From NCBI GenBank assembly GCA_045542355.1, contig JAZQKX010000025.1, forward strand, positions 11,268-75,267: a DNA stretch of 64,000 bases, in the 5' to 3' direction. Made by a program: the position numbers and the translations under genes. The DNA comes from UMGS1532 sp045542355. Lineage in GTDB: Bacteria > Bacillota > Clostridia > Oscillospirales > Acutalibacteraceae. The notes under the pieces are model-generated. The model ran no database searches. It saw only the letters and a list, made by a program, of their open reading frames with translations, and had not been told where the DNA came from. Shown piece after piece: positions 35,391 to 44,772 of this stretch (position 1 is the stretch's first letter; the number at the start of each line of letters is the position of its first letter).

Positions 35391-35419
35391 ATTATATATC
35401 ATTTGCTCTCAGGTGTCAA
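35391..35419 (-). promoter_or_regulatory. Promoter of rpoB-rpoC
   Basis: Minus strand TTGACA (35414-35419), 17-bp spacer, TATAAT (35391-35396), leaving a leader of about 125 nt. Confidence 0.88.
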
Positions 35420-35570
35420 GAGAAATTTTTGAAAAAATGTAGTTTATGCAAAAAACAATTAACTTTTCTTTGTGCTAAAATAATACACCCCTTTGTGGAG
35501 TGTCTTGAAAATGATAATAAAAAATATTATGCATACGAAATACTGTATTGCGATACTTATAAAATACAAG

Positions 35571-35599
35571 TTGCTAAACCGGAAGTTTTATGGTATAAT
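35571..35599 (+). promoter_or_regulatory. Promoter of the OPT transporter gene
   Basis: TTGCTA (35571-35576), 17-bp spacer, TATAAT (35594-35599). The leader holds a short GTCAC/GTGAC hairpin just before the ribosome binding site. Confidence 0.75.
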
Positions 35600-35662
35600 C
35601 CAAGAGGTTGTGGAATTACCGCAAAAAAATGTCACACATTAAGTGACGGAACGGAGAAAATT

Positions 35663-37594
35663 ATGGAAAAACAAAACGACTTCAAGCCGTATATTTCTGC
35701 CGAAAAGGTTACCCCTGAGCTTACAATTACCTCAATTATCATGGGTATTCTTCTTGCAGTTATATTCGGTGCAGCCAATGCCTACTTAGGCCTCAGAGTA
35801 GGTATGACCGTATCTGCATCAATTCCCGCCGCGGTTATCTCGATGGGTGTTATTCGTGTGCTGATGCGTAAAAACTCAATTCTTGAAAGTAACATAGTGC
35901 AGACAATCGGCTCTGCAGGTGAATCGTTAGCGGCAGGTGCCATCTTCACCCTTCCCGCTCTTTTCCTCTGGGCAAAAGACGGAGTAATGGACAAGCCCGG
36001 CATTATCGAGATCACCCTTATTGCCGTTATTGGCGGACTTCTAGGTGTTTTCTTTATGGTACCGCTCCGCAACGCTCTTATCGTTAAGGAACATGGCGTT
36101 CTGCCCTACCCCGAAGGCACAGCCTGTGCAGAGGTTCTTCTCGCCGGTGAAAACGGTGGCTCAAGTGCCGGTACTGTTTTTGCAGGTATGGGAATTGCTG
36201 CCGCATTTAAATTTGTAATCGATGGGCTTAAAGCAGTTGCAGGTGAAATAACCTTTGCAGTTAAAGGCTTTGCAGGTGCAATCGGCACCCAGATTTATCC
36301 CGCTGTTATGAGCGTTGGATACATTTGTGGACCTCGTATATCCTCTTATATGTTCTCTGGTGGTTTGTTAAGCTGGTTGGTGCTCATCCCACTTATCGTG
36401 CTATTTGGCGAAAATATCGTTATGTACCCCGGCACCGAAACCATCGGTACAATTTTTGCAGAGAGCGGTGCCAGTGGTATCTGGAGCTCCTACATCCGTT
36501 ACATTGGTGCGGGTGCATTGGCAGCTGGTGGTATAATCAGCCTTATCAAATCCCTCCCCTTAATCATCAAAACCTTTGTAGGTGCAATGAAAAGCATGAA
36601 AGTGGCAGGAAGTGCGGGTGGGGAGAGAACTGCTCAGGATATCAGCATGAAGATAGTTCTTATCTCTATCGCAGTCCTCACTATTCTAGTATGGCTTATT
36701 CCTGCAATCCCTGTTTCACTTATCGGCGCTGTAATTGTTGTTATTTTTGGTTTCTTCTTTGCCACCGTTTCTTCAAGAATGGTTGGTCTTGTAGGAAGCA
36801 GTAACAACCCTGTTTCGGGTATGGCAATCGCCACTCTCCTTATTGCAACACTTGTTCTTAAATTTACAGGTGATGCCGGTACAGCTGCAGGTGAAATGAT
36901 GCGCAGCGCTATTGCTATCGGCTCTATAATCTGTATTGTTGCCGCAATTTCCGGTGACACCTCTCAAGACCTCAAAACAGGATTCCTTTTAGGAGCTACT
37001 CCCAAGAAGCAGCAGATTGGAGAAGTCATCGGTGTTGTGGCCTCTGCGTTGGCAATCGGCGGCACTCTTTACCTGTTGGATAGCGCATGGGGCTTTGGCT
37101 CAGCAGAAATCGCTGCTCCTCAGGCAACCCTTATGAAGATGATTGTTGAGGGCGTTACTCAGGGTAATCTGCCTTGGGCACTCGTATTTACAGGTGTGTT
37201 TATTGCAGTTGTTGTGGAGCTTTTGGGTATTCCCGTTCTTCCCTTTGCAATTGGCGTTTATCTACCTGTTCACCTTAACGCTTGTATTATGGTTGGCGGT
37301 CTTGTACGCCTGTTTATGGACAAAATCAAGAATTCCGAAAAACGTGAAAAGGTTACCAACAGAGGCATCCTCTTCTGCTCGGGTATGATTGCAGGTGAAG
37401 GCCTTGTAGGTATTCTTCTGGCTCTGTTAGCTGTTTTGGGTGTGGATAAGGTTATCGACATCTCTTCCTATGTTGCACTCCCCACCTGGGCAGGAAATAT
37501 CGCAAGTATCGTTGTATTCGGTCTTGTGGTTCTCTGTCTACTTAAGTTCTCCCTCTGGAAGAAAGAAAAGGCAACTGTAAATGAAGAAAAATAA
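35663..37594 (+). CDS. OPT-family oligopeptide transporter
   Basis: A 643-residue polytopic membrane protein of the proton-coupled oligopeptide transporter family, with about 14-16 hydrophobic segments. Family marks: AYLGLRVGMTVSASIPAAVI near the start, ESNIVQTIGSAGESLAAG, VLPYPEGTACAEVL, and NPVSGMAIATLL. Substrate (peptides or metal chelates) cannot be read from sequence. The start is the ATG at 35663 with GGAG 6 bp upstream; the open frame upstream to 35429 contains the promoter and is not coding. The following PqqD-like gene overlaps by 14 bp, so they are translationally linked. Confidence 0.93.
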   Translation: MEKQNDFKPYISAEKVTPELTITSIIMGILLAVIFGAANAYLGLRVGMTVSASIPAAVISMGVIRVLMRKNSILESNIVQTIGSAGESLAAGAIFTLPALFLWAKDGVMDKPGIIEITLIAVIGGLLGVFFMVPLRNALIVKEHGVLPYPEGTACAEVLLAGENGGSSAGTVFAGMGIAAAFKFVIDGLKAVAGEITFAVKGFAGAIGTQIYPAVMSVGYICGPRISSYMFSGGLLSWLVLIPLIVLFGENIVMYPGTETIGTIFAESGASGIWSSYIRYIGAGALAAGGIISLIKSLPLIIKTFVGAMKSMKVAGSAGGERTAQDISMKIVLISIAVLTILVWLIPAIPVSLIGAVIVVIFGFFFATVSSRMVGLVGSSNNPVSGMAIATLLIATLVLKFTGDAGTAAGEMMRSAIAIGSIICIVAAISGDTSQDLKTGFLLGATPKKQQIGEVIGVVASALAIGGTLYLLDSAWGFGSAEIAAPQATLMKMIVEGVTQGNLPWALVFTGVFIAVVVELLGIPVLPFAIGVYLPVHLNACIMVGGLVRLFMDKIKNSEKREKVTNRGILFCSGMIAGEGLVGILLALLAVLGVDKVIDISSYVALPTWAGNIASIVVFGLVVLCLLKFSLWKKEKATVNEEK

Positions 37595-37934
37595 TTCCAA
37601 AAATGCGGAAAACTTTCCTGCCCGTAAACCATTAAGAAAAACGGGACTTGAATATACCAAAGCCGAAGACGGTCTTGTTATCCTCAACCGAAAGAATGAG
37701 GGTATTATGAATAAACTTGCCCAAAAGCTTTTTAAAAAGCCTCCAGTTAGCTACATCCATCTGGATGAGCATGGCAGCTTTATATGGTTGCTTTTAGACG
37801 GCGAGAAAACCGTTGAGGAATTAGGCGTACTTGTTAAAGAAAAATTCGGTGATGCCGCAGAGCCGCTTTATCCAAGGCTTGTGAAATTCCTCAGTATTCT
37901 TGAAAGCTACAGCTTTATAGAATGGGCTAACTAA
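37581..37934 (+). CDS. PqqD-like protein
   Basis: A 117-residue soluble protein. Residues 40-115 resemble the PqqD/RRE winged-helix fold that binds leader peptides: VSYIHLDEHGSFIWLLLDGEKTVEE (seen in parts), then LGVLVKEKFG and LVKFLSILESYSFIEW. No radical SAM enzyme or precursor peptide is adjacent. Instead it overlaps the OPT transporter gene by 14 bp, suggesting it helps the transporter recognise a peptide substrate; that role is inference. Confidence 0.75.
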   Translation: MKKNNSKNAENFPARKPLRKTGLEYTKAEDGLVILNRKNEGIMNKLAQKLFKKPPVSYIHLDEHGSFIWLLLDGEKTVEELGVLVKEKFGDAAEPLYPRLVKFLSILESYSFIEWAN

Positions 37935-37942
37935 AAACTACT

Positions 37943-37976
37943 CAAGCGGTCGGTTTCATACTGGCCGCTTGACTTT
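37943..37976 (+). terminator. Terminator after the OPT/PqqD-like genes
   Basis: CAAGCGGTC...GGCCGCTTG stem followed by ACTTTTC; moderate strength, so some readthrough into the MATE gene is possible. Confidence 0.6.
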
Positions 37977-38000
37977 TCTAAAAACGGAGATGTCTTACAT

Positions 38001-39377
38001 ATGCAAAATCTCATAGTAAAGGACAAGGGCTTTTATAAGCGGGTAGCCAAAATTTCCATACCCATTGCTCTGCAAGGACTAATCACCACAGGGGTTAATA
38101 TGATGGATACGATTATGGTTGGCGCGATTGGCGAAACCCAGCTTTCCGCCGTTTCCCTTGCCAACCAATTTATAACTATTTTCCACATATACTGCATGGG
38201 AATCGGTATGGGCGCGTCGGTGTTGGTATCAAGATATTACGGTATGAACGATAACTCCTCACTCAAGAAAACCATTACCATTATGCTGAGACTTGTGCTT
38301 ATAATGGCTACGCTGTTCTCGGTGGCTACAATTTTGATTCCCCGACCGATAATGCTCATCTATACAATTGAAAGAGGAATAATAGAGTTTGGCATAAGAT
38401 ATCTTAAATATTCAATAGTTAGTTACTTCTTTCTTGGTCTTTCCCTTACCTGTACCATAGTTTTGCGTAATGTGGGGCAGGTAAAAATACCGCTCTACAC
38501 CTCTATTGCCGCTTTTTTTGTGAACGTTGGGGCAAACTACATATTCATCTTCGGTAAATTAGGGGCACCAAAAATGGATGTTGCCGGTGCCGCCATCGGC
38601 ACACTTATTGCCCGCGTTTTCGAATTCGTGGTAATCTGCGGATATATGTTTTTTAAGGATACCGAGATAAGTTATCGTATCAAAGATATTTTCAGCCATG
38701 TTGGAAAGCTCTGGAGAGAATATATAAGAATAAGTATTCCTGTGCTGATAAGCGACGGAATATTGGCATTGGGCAACAACTCTGTGGCAATGGTTATCGG
38801 AAGATTGGGGGAACGTTTTGTTGCCGCAAATGCTGTGACGGCGGTAGCTCAGCAGTTAAGTTCGGTTATGATTCAGGGATTTTCACAAGCAGGGGCTATC
38901 ATCACAGGCTACACCCTTGGCGAAGGAAACCGTCAGAAGGCTCAAAAGCAGGGTTATGGTTTTCTTGGAATCGGATTTGTTTTTGGAATTGTAGCGGCCA
39001 TTATCATCACCGTTATCAGTGCTCCTTTGATAATGATATACGACCTCTCACCCGAAACCTCAGAAATCGCCCGAAATCTCATGTGGTCAATCAGCATAAT
39101 AATTGTTTTTCAAGCCACCAACAGCATCATGACAAAGGGTGTGCTTCGCGGTGGCGGTGACACAAAGATGCTTATGCTCACCGATAATATTTTTCTTTGG
39201 GTAGCATCAATCCCATTAGGTGTGGTTGCGGGACTTATATTGCATCTACCACCTTTCTGGATATACTTCTTCCTGAAAATCGACCAGGTACTTAAAGCAT
39301 TCTGGTGCGTACTCCGTCTGCAAAGTGGAAAATGGATTAAGCAAATCCGAAGCGAAAAAGAAATAATCAAAGAATAA
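38001..39377 (+). CDS. MATE family multidrug exporter
   Basis: A 458-residue, 12-helix cation-coupled exporter. Family marks: the first helices with PIALQGLITTGVNMMDTIMV, GMGASVLVSRYYG, the pseudo-repeat at SIPVLISDGILALGNNSVAM, and GAIITGYTLGEGN. It exports cationic drugs or metabolites; the substrate is unknown. GGAG precedes the ATG. It may be read through from the OPT genes or have its own weak promoter. Confidence 0.94.
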   Translation: MQNLIVKDKGFYKRVAKISIPIALQGLITTGVNMMDTIMVGAIGETQLSAVSLANQFITIFHIYCMGIGMGASVLVSRYYGMNDNSSLKKTITIMLRLVLIMATLFSVATILIPRPIMLIYTIERGIIEFGIRYLKYSIVSYFFLGLSLTCTIVLRNVGQVKIPLYTSIAAFFVNVGANYIFIFGKLGAPKMDVAGAAIGTLIARVFEFVVICGYMFFKDTEISYRIKDIFSHVGKLWREYIRISIPVLISDGILALGNNSVAMVIGRLGERFVAANAVTAVAQQLSSVMIQGFSQAGAIITGYTLGEGNRQKAQKQGYGFLGIGFVFGIVAAIIITVISAPLIMIYDLSPETSEIARNLMWSISIIIVFQATNSIMTKGVLRGGGDTKMLMLTDNIFLWVASIPLGVVAGLILHLPPFWIYFFLKIDQVLKAFWCVLRLQSGKWIKQIRSEKEIIKE

Positions 39378-39416
39378 AACACAACGACCCGCTTCAAGCG
39401 GGTCGTAGTGTTTTAT
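39377..39416. terminator. Bidirectional terminator between MATE and NSS genes
   Basis: An ACGACCCGC/GCGGGTCGT stem flanked by AAACAC/GTGTTT, with T-rich ends on both strands. Confidence 0.85.
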
Positions 39417-39429
39417 AAACTGTTTTGAT

Positions 39430-40788
39430 TTAGATTTTGAAGATGCCAAACACATCTAGTACTGAAGAAATAAGAATAAGTACAATACAAATAGGTGCGA
39501 GGTATTTAACAACGAAAGCGAAAAGCTTTTGCCCCTTAAAAGGAGCTGTTCCTTCCAACTCCTCAATTATAGCCTTGGGCTTGAGAATGTAACCCACGAA
39601 GATACAGGTAAGCAGAGCAACCACAGGCATGAGCACACTGTTGGAAATGAAATCGAAAAAGTCGAGGAATTGGAGTCCGATTACCTTTACATCTGCCCAG
39701 ATGCTGTATCCAAAGGTAGAAAGAAGACCCATTACTACAGTAAAGATAATAACGACAAGGCAGGAAAGCTTTCTGCTTAATTTCAGCTTGTCGCAAATCA
39801 CAGACACCACGGTTTCCATAAGAGAAATAGATGAAGTGAGTGCGGCAAAAAGCACAAGCAGGAAGAAGATTGTACCGATAACCACACCGCCTGTCATGCT
39901 TTCAAAAACCTGAGGAAGAGTCACGAACATAAGGCTGGGACCCTTGCCTAAAGCAGCTTCGTTTCCACCTGAGAAAGCGAACACTGCAGGGATAATCATA
40001 AGACCTGCAATAAATGCGATACCTGTGTCGAATATCTCGATCTGATGAACGGATTTTTCGATGTTTACATCTTTTTTCATATATGAGCCGTAGGTAATCA
40101 TAATACCCATAGCCAAGGACATGGAGTAGAACAACTGTCCCATAGCGGCAAGAACTGTAGTTGCTGAAAAATGCTCAAAGTTTGGAACTATGTAGTAAAG
40201 CAGACCGTCGATAGCACCTGGGAGGGTAAGAGAATAAACAGCAATAACTAAAGATAGCACAATGAGAATAGGCATCATTATCTTGCTTACCTTTTCAATG
40301 CCCTTTTCAACACCCAGTAAAACAACCAGGGCCGTTAGCCCCAAGAAAATCAAGAACCATAAAATCGGCTGTGTGGGGTGGGAAATAAATCCGCCGAAGA
40401 AGGAATCGTTTGCTGTGGTCTTTGCACCACCTGTGCAAAAATTAAAAAGATATTTGGTTACCCAACCGCCGATTACACAATAGTAAGGCAGTATGATTGC
40501 AGGAACGATTGCGGCGAGGTAGCCCACAAAGCTGAAACGTTGGTCTAACTTTTTAAAAGCACCTATAGCCGAAAGTCCTGTTTTCCTGCCGATAGCGATT
40601 TCGGTCACCATAAGGGCAAAGCCAAAGGTAACTGCAAGAATTAAATATACAAGCAGGAAAATACCTCCGCCGTATTTTGCGGCAAGATAAGGGAACCTCC
40701 AGATATTGCCAAGACCTACTGCTGAACCTGCCGCCGCAAGTACAAAACCGAGGCGACCTGTAAAGCTACTTCTCTTTGTTGTTTCCAT
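39430..40788 (-). CDS. Sodium-dependent symporter, NSS family
   Basis: A 452-residue sodium:neurotransmitter symporter-type transporter (LeuT fold, 11-12 helices). The N-terminus is diagnostic: RLGFVLAAAGSAVGLGNIWR then FPYLAAKYGGGIFLLVY, which lines the Na+ and amino-acid site. Further marks are the unwound helix 6 region QLFYSMSLAMGIMITYGSYM and helix 8 with ALTSSISLMETVVS. The substrate is probably an amino acid. It has its own promoter. Confidence 0.95.
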   Translation of the reverse strand: METTKRSSFTGRLGFVLAAAGSAVGLGNIWRFPYLAAKYGGGIFLLVYLILAVTFGFALMVTEIAIGRKTGLSAIGAFKKLDQRFSFVGYLAAIVPAIILPYYCVIGGWVTKYLFNFCTGGAKTTANDSFFGGFISHPTQPILWFLIFLGLTALVVLLGVEKGIEKVSKIMMPILIVLSLVIAVYSLTLPGAIDGLLYYIVPNFEHFSATTVLAAMGQLFYSMSLAMGIMITYGSYMKKDVNIEKSVHQIEIFDTGIAFIAGLMIIPAVFAFSGGNEAALGKGPSLMFVTLPQVFESMTGGVVIGTIFFLLVLFAALTSSISLMETVVSVICDKLKLSRKLSCLVVIIFTVVMGLLSTFGYSIWADVKVIGLQFLDFFDFISNSVLMPVVALLTCIFVGYILKPKAIIEELEGTAPFKGQKLFAFVVKYLAPICIVLILISSVLDVFGIFKI

Positions 40789-40826
40789 AAACAGTCTCCT
40801 AACTTTTATGTTTTAGCTTAACTAGC

Positions 40827-40855
40827 ATTATATCATCAATGGTTTCAGAACACAA
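40827..40855 (-). promoter_or_regulatory. Promoter of the NSS symporter gene
   Basis: Minus strand TTGTGT (40850-40855), 17-bp spacer, TATAAT (40827-40832). Confidence 0.65.
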
Positions 40856-40935
40856 CAATAATTTTAACAATTTATGTATAAAAGTGGATATAATTTGATA
40901 TTTTCGTAATTTATTGGTATCCGATAGTTTTGTGC

Positions 40936-40964
40936 TTGAAGTTTCCGACATTATGATGTATAAT
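40936..40964 (+). promoter_or_regulatory. Promoter of lon
   Basis: TTGAAG (40936-40941), 17-bp spacer, TATAAT (40959-40964). No CIRCE or CtsR box is visible. Confidence 0.78.
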
Positions 40965-41032
40965 TATAAGACTTCAACATTATTTAATATGTATGAGCTT
41001 TTACGCTTTGTGTTTATCTTAGGAGGATATTT

Positions 41033-43438
41033 ATGCAAGAAAACCCACAGTTCATGCCCGAGACTCTGCCGCTCATCCCTTTGCGCGGTCTTGTTATGTT
41101 CCCAGGTATGCTTCTCCATTTTGATGCGGGGCGCGACCGTTCCATTGCGGCGCTCAACCGCGCTATGGATAAAAATAAAGAAATTCTTCTGGTAACCCAG
41201 AAGGATATCCGCGACGAGGACCCCTCAGGCGAGGATATCCACAAAATCGGCTGTACCGCCAAAATCAGACAGATGCTCAAGGTGAACGATGCCGAGGTGC
41301 GTGTGCTGGTTGAGGGTGTAAAGCGCGTCTTTATCCACAAGGTTATCGAAAACCCGAAATATTATATAGGTGAATTCACCGAGGTAATCCCCCTCAAGAC
41401 CCGTTCAAATGCTCTTTACAGAGAGGCGGCAATCCGCCATCTTAAGGCACTATTTGAGGATTATGCCGCTGTGGCTCCAAGGCTTCCAAACAATGTTGTG
41501 ATGACCGTTCGCGCCACAAACAGCCTTGGCTTTATCTCCGACTTTATTGCCTCCAATCTCCCCTTTACAGCCGAGGATAAGCAGTTGGTTTTGGAGGAGG
41601 CATCTCCCATAAAAAGAATAGAGCTGGTGTCAGAAATCCTCGGTCGTGAAACCGAGCTTCTCACCATCGACGCCGAAATTGCCGAAAAGGTTAAGGTGCA
41701 GATGGATGAAAACCAGCGCGAATACTATATGCGAGAGCAGATTAAAGCCCTTAACGAAGAGCTCTACGGAGATTCCGACCCCAATGATGAGGCTTTTGAA
41801 TTAAGCGAAAAAATTCGCTCCTTAAATGCTCCCGATGGGGTTAAAGACAAGCTTCTCGGCGAAGTAGACAAGCTTCGCAAAATGCCCTTTGGCTCTCAGG
41901 AAGCAACGGTTGTGAGAAACTATTTAGAAACCTGTATTGCTCTGCCTTGGGGTGTCTACACAAAGGACAACGACTCCATCAAAAAAGCGACAGCTATCTT
42001 AAAGCGTGAGCACTATGGTTTAGAAAAAGTCAAGGAGAGAATTATTGAAGCCTTGGCGGTGCACAGTCTCACAGGTACCATGGGCGGGAGCATACTCTGC
42101 CTTGTGGGACCTCCAGGTGTGGGCAAGACCTCTATTGCCCGTTCTGTTGCCAACTCAATGGGGCGCAGATTCGGGAGAATTTCTCTGGGAGGAGTCAGGG
42201 ACGAAGCCGAAATCAGAGGTCACCGCAAGACCTACCTCGGCTCTATGCCGGGCAGAATTATTGACGCGGTGAAACAGGCAGGTACTGCAAATCCTGTTAT
42301 ACTTTTGGACGAAATCGACAAGCTTGGCGCTGATTACAAGGGTGATCCCTCCTCTGCCCTCTTAGAGGTGCTTGACCCAGAACAGAATAACAGTTTCAAG
42401 GACCACTTTATAGACATGCCTTTCGACCTTAGCCGAGTGTTGTTTTTAACCACCGCCAACACCCTCGACACAATTCCCGCGCCTCTCCGCGACCGAATGG
42501 AAATAATTGAGCTCAGCGGTTATACAAGGCAGGATAAATTCAACATCGCAAAGAAATATCTTATTTCTAAGCAGATGGAAAAGAACGGCATTGAAAAGGC
42601 TGACTGCAAATTTAATTCCACCGCGCTATATGGCATAATCGACTTCTACACCCGTGAAGCTGGTGTGAGAAAGCTGGAACAGATGATTGGTACGATATGC
42701 CGAAAAATAGCGGTAAAAAAAGCCGCTGGAGAAAAGGAGACGGTTAATGTGACCGCCGCTAATCTCTCAGAATTCCTTGGTAATCCCAAATTCAAAGATG
42801 AACAGCTTCTCCCCTTTGATGAGGTTGGTGTTGTAAACGGTCTTGCCTGGACTCAGGTGGGCGGAACTCTAATGCAACTTGAAGCCTCGGTGCTGAATGG
42901 TAGCGGTAAATTAGAGCTGACAGGCTCTCTCGGTGATGTTATGCAGGAATCTGCAAGAACTGCCCTTAGTTACGTTCGCAGCATTGCGGAGCTTCTCGGC
43001 ATTGACAAAGAGTTCTACAAGAATAAAGATTTCCATATAAACGCCACCGAAGCGGCAATTCCCAAGGATGGACCCTCGGCAGGTATAACCATGACGGTAG
43101 CTCTTGTTTCTGCCCTCACAGGAATTCCTGTAAAGCGCGATGTTGCAATGACGGGCGAGATAACCCTTCGCGGTCGCGTTCTCCCCATAGGCGGACTCAA
43201 GGAGAAATCCATGGCGGCATATGCCGCAGGTGTTAAAACCGTGTTTATCCCCTCTGCGAATGAACCAGACCTTTCCGAAATTGACCCCAAGGTTTTGGAA
43301 AAAATTCAGTTTATCCCTGTGGATAATGCGTGGGATGTTATAACTCGCGCCCTCACAGGAAGTGTTGAAAAGGCATCTGAGGAAAAGCCAATGCCTATGG
43401 ATACAACTTTAGGTCACAGAGCCTCGGCTCGTCAATAA
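41033..43438 (+). CDS. lon: ATP-dependent protease Lon
   Basis: An 801-residue cytoplasmic AAA+ protease that degrades misfolded and regulatory proteins. The N-terminal LON domain opens with LPLIPLRGLVMFPGMLLHFD. The Walker A motif is near 358-366 (GPPGVGKTS), Walker B is VILLDEIDKLG, and the protease domain has the catalytic dyad Ser682 (PKDGPSAG) and Lys725 (GGLKEKSMAA). AGGAGG lies before the ATG. It heads a co-directional run lon-ysxC-methyltransferase-hslO with gaps of 20, 5 and 1 bp; lon followed by ysxC is a common firmicute order. Confidence 0.98.
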   Translation: MQENPQFMPETLPLIPLRGLVMFPGMLLHFDAGRDRSIAALNRAMDKNKEILLVTQKDIRDEDPSGEDIHKIGCTAKIRQMLKVNDAEVRVLVEGVKRVFIHKVIENPKYYIGEFTEVIPLKTRSNALYREAAIRHLKALFEDYAAVAPRLPNNVVMTVRATNSLGFISDFIASNLPFTAEDKQLVLEEASPIKRIELVSEILGRETELLTIDAEIAEKVKVQMDENQREYYMREQIKALNEELYGDSDPNDEAFELSEKIRSLNAPDGVKDKLLGEVDKLRKMPFGSQEATVVRNYLETCIALPWGVYTKDNDSIKKATAILKREHYGLEKVKERIIEALAVHSLTGTMGGSILCLVGPPGVGKTSIARSVANSMGRRFGRISLGGVRDEAEIRGHRKTYLGSMPGRIIDAVKQAGTANPVILLDEIDKLGADYKGDPSSALLEVLDPEQNNSFKDHFIDMPFDLSRVLFLTTANTLDTIPAPLRDRMEIIELSGYTRQDKFNIAKKYLISKQMEKNGIEKADCKFNSTALYGIIDFYTREAGVRKLEQMIGTICRKIAVKKAAGEKETVNVTAANLSEFLGNPKFKDEQLLPFDEVGVVNGLAWTQVGGTLMQLEASVLNGSGKLELTGSLGDVMQESARTALSYVRSIAELLGIDKEFYKNKDFHINATEAAIPKDGPSAGITMTVALVSALTGIPVKRDVAMTGEITLRGRVLPIGGLKEKSMAAYAAGVKTVFIPSANEPDLSEIDPKVLEKIQFIPVDNAWDVITRALTGSVEKASEEKPMPMDTTLGHRASARQ

Positions 43439-43458
43439 TTAAAATTTGGAGCGTAATT

Positions 43459-44034
43459 ATGAACTATAATAATTTCTCCTTTGAAAGCGCCCACGGTCTT
43501 TCAGGTCAGTTGCCACCCTCTGACCTGCCCGAAATCTGTTTTTCGGGTCGCTCGAATGTGGGTAAATCTTCACTTATCAATAAGCTTGTGGGACGTAAGG
43601 CATTAGCCCGTGTCAGCACGAAGCCCGGCAAAACCGTGACTGTGAACTTTTTCCGTGAAAGCGATGTCCGTCTTGCCGACCTGCCGGGTTACGGTTACGC
43701 TAAGGTTTCTTTTGCGGAAAAGGAACGCTGGGCTGAGCTTATGGAGCATTACTTCTCCTCGGACAGAAATATCAAACTGGTGGTACAGCTTGTGGATATG
43801 CGCCACCCCGCCACCGCAGACGATATCTCTATGATTAACTATCTCATCAGCACAGGCTATAAGTTTATCATCGTGCTAACCAAAAGTGACAAGCTCAACA
43901 AAACAGAATATCGTCAGCGTTTAGAAGACTTTGGCGAACAGTTGGGAGATCTGGAATTCTTCCCCTTTTCCTCCCAAAACGGCGAGGGCTTGGACCGACT
44001 GAAATCAGCAATAGAAGCACATCTTTCGGAGTAA
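43459..44034 (+). CDS. ysxC: Ribosome biogenesis GTPase YsxC/YihA
   Basis: A 191-residue EngB-type GTPase needed for 50S subunit assembly. G motifs: FSGRSNVGKSSLINKLVG (G1), the switch with STKPGKTVTVNFF (G2), DLPGYGYAKVSF (G3), TKSDKLNK (G4) and FSSQNGEGLD (G5). GGAGCG precedes the ATG. It is 20 bp after lon. Confidence 0.97.
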   Translation: MNYNNFSFESAHGLSGQLPPSDLPEICFSGRSNVGKSSLINKLVGRKALARVSTKPGKTVTVNFFRESDVRLADLPGYGYAKVSFAEKERWAELMEHYFSSDRNIKLVVQLVDMRHPATADDISMINYLISTGYKFIIVLTKSDKLNKTEYRQRLEDFGEQLGDLEFFPFSSQNGEGLDRLKSAIEAHLSE

Positions 44035-44039
44035 GAAAT

Positions 44040-44771
44040 ATGAGTTATAATGCATTTTCGGAATTCTATGACGAATTAATGGCAGATGCCCGATACGATG
44101 AACGGGCGGAATATATAATGGGTTTATTCAAAAAATTTGATAAATCCCCTGCCCTGCTTTTAGACCTTGGCTGTGGTTCGGGTGAATTCACCGTGCGATT
44201 TTCAGAAATGGGCATTGAAACCATTGGTGTTGACCCCTCTGAGGATATGCTGGGTGTTGCCCGTGAGAAACTACCACAAGGTCTCTTTCTTCTGCAAACC
44301 GGAGCGGAACTTGATTTATACGGTACTGTAGACGGAGCGGTGTCGCTTATGGACAGCCTCAACCACATAACTCACTATGAGGAGTTTTGTCGGACCCTTT
44401 CTCGGGTGTCGTTATTCTTAGAGCCCGAAAGACTTTTTATATTCGATGTAAACACCGAGTATAAACATCGAAAGGTTTTGGGCAACAATGCCTTTATCAC
44501 CGAGACCGATAATGTGATGTGTTGTTGGCAAAACTTCACCGACGAGGATTTAAAAACCGACATATACTTAGATTTTTTCACAGCTGAAAGCAATGGCCTT
44601 TACAGACGTGAAAGCGATGAGTTTTCCGAAAAAGCCTACACCCCCGAAGACATCGAAAACGCCCTCAAAAATGCAGGGCTTGAAATCTTATCAATCTATG
44701 ACGACCTTAGTCATAACCCGCCGAGCGACACCTCGGAGCGGATATACTATATAACCAAAAAGGTGAAATAA
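44040..44771 (+). CDS. Class I SAM-dependent methyltransferase
   Basis: A 243-residue methyltransferase of unknown substrate. The SAM fold is clear: LLLDLGCGSGEFTVRFSEMG (motif I), ETIGVDPSEDML (acidic end of beta 2), DGAVSLMDSLNHI (motif IV-like), and LFIFDVNTEYKHRKVLG. The N-terminus YNAFSEFYDELM is typical of a family often found beside lon/ysxC/hslO genes in clostridia. It is 5 bp after ysxC and 1 bp before hslO. Confidence 0.88.
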   Translation: MSYNAFSEFYDELMADARYDERAEYIMGLFKKFDKSPALLLDLGCGSGEFTVRFSEMGIETIGVDPSEDMLGVAREKLPQGLFLLQTGAELDLYGTVDGAVSLMDSLNHITHYEEFCRTLSRVSLFLEPERLFIFDVNTEYKHRKVLGNNAFITETDNVMCCWQNFTDEDLKTDIYLDFFTAESNGLYRRESDEFSEKAYTPEDIENALKNAGLEILSIYDDLSHNPPSDTSERIYYITKKVK

Positions 44772-44772
44772 A

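Noticed and set aside
35429..35662. 78-codon upstream extension of the OPT transporter
   Set aside because: The stretch contains the promoter (35571-35599) and part of the rpoB promoter on the other strand, and lacks similarity to OPT proteins.
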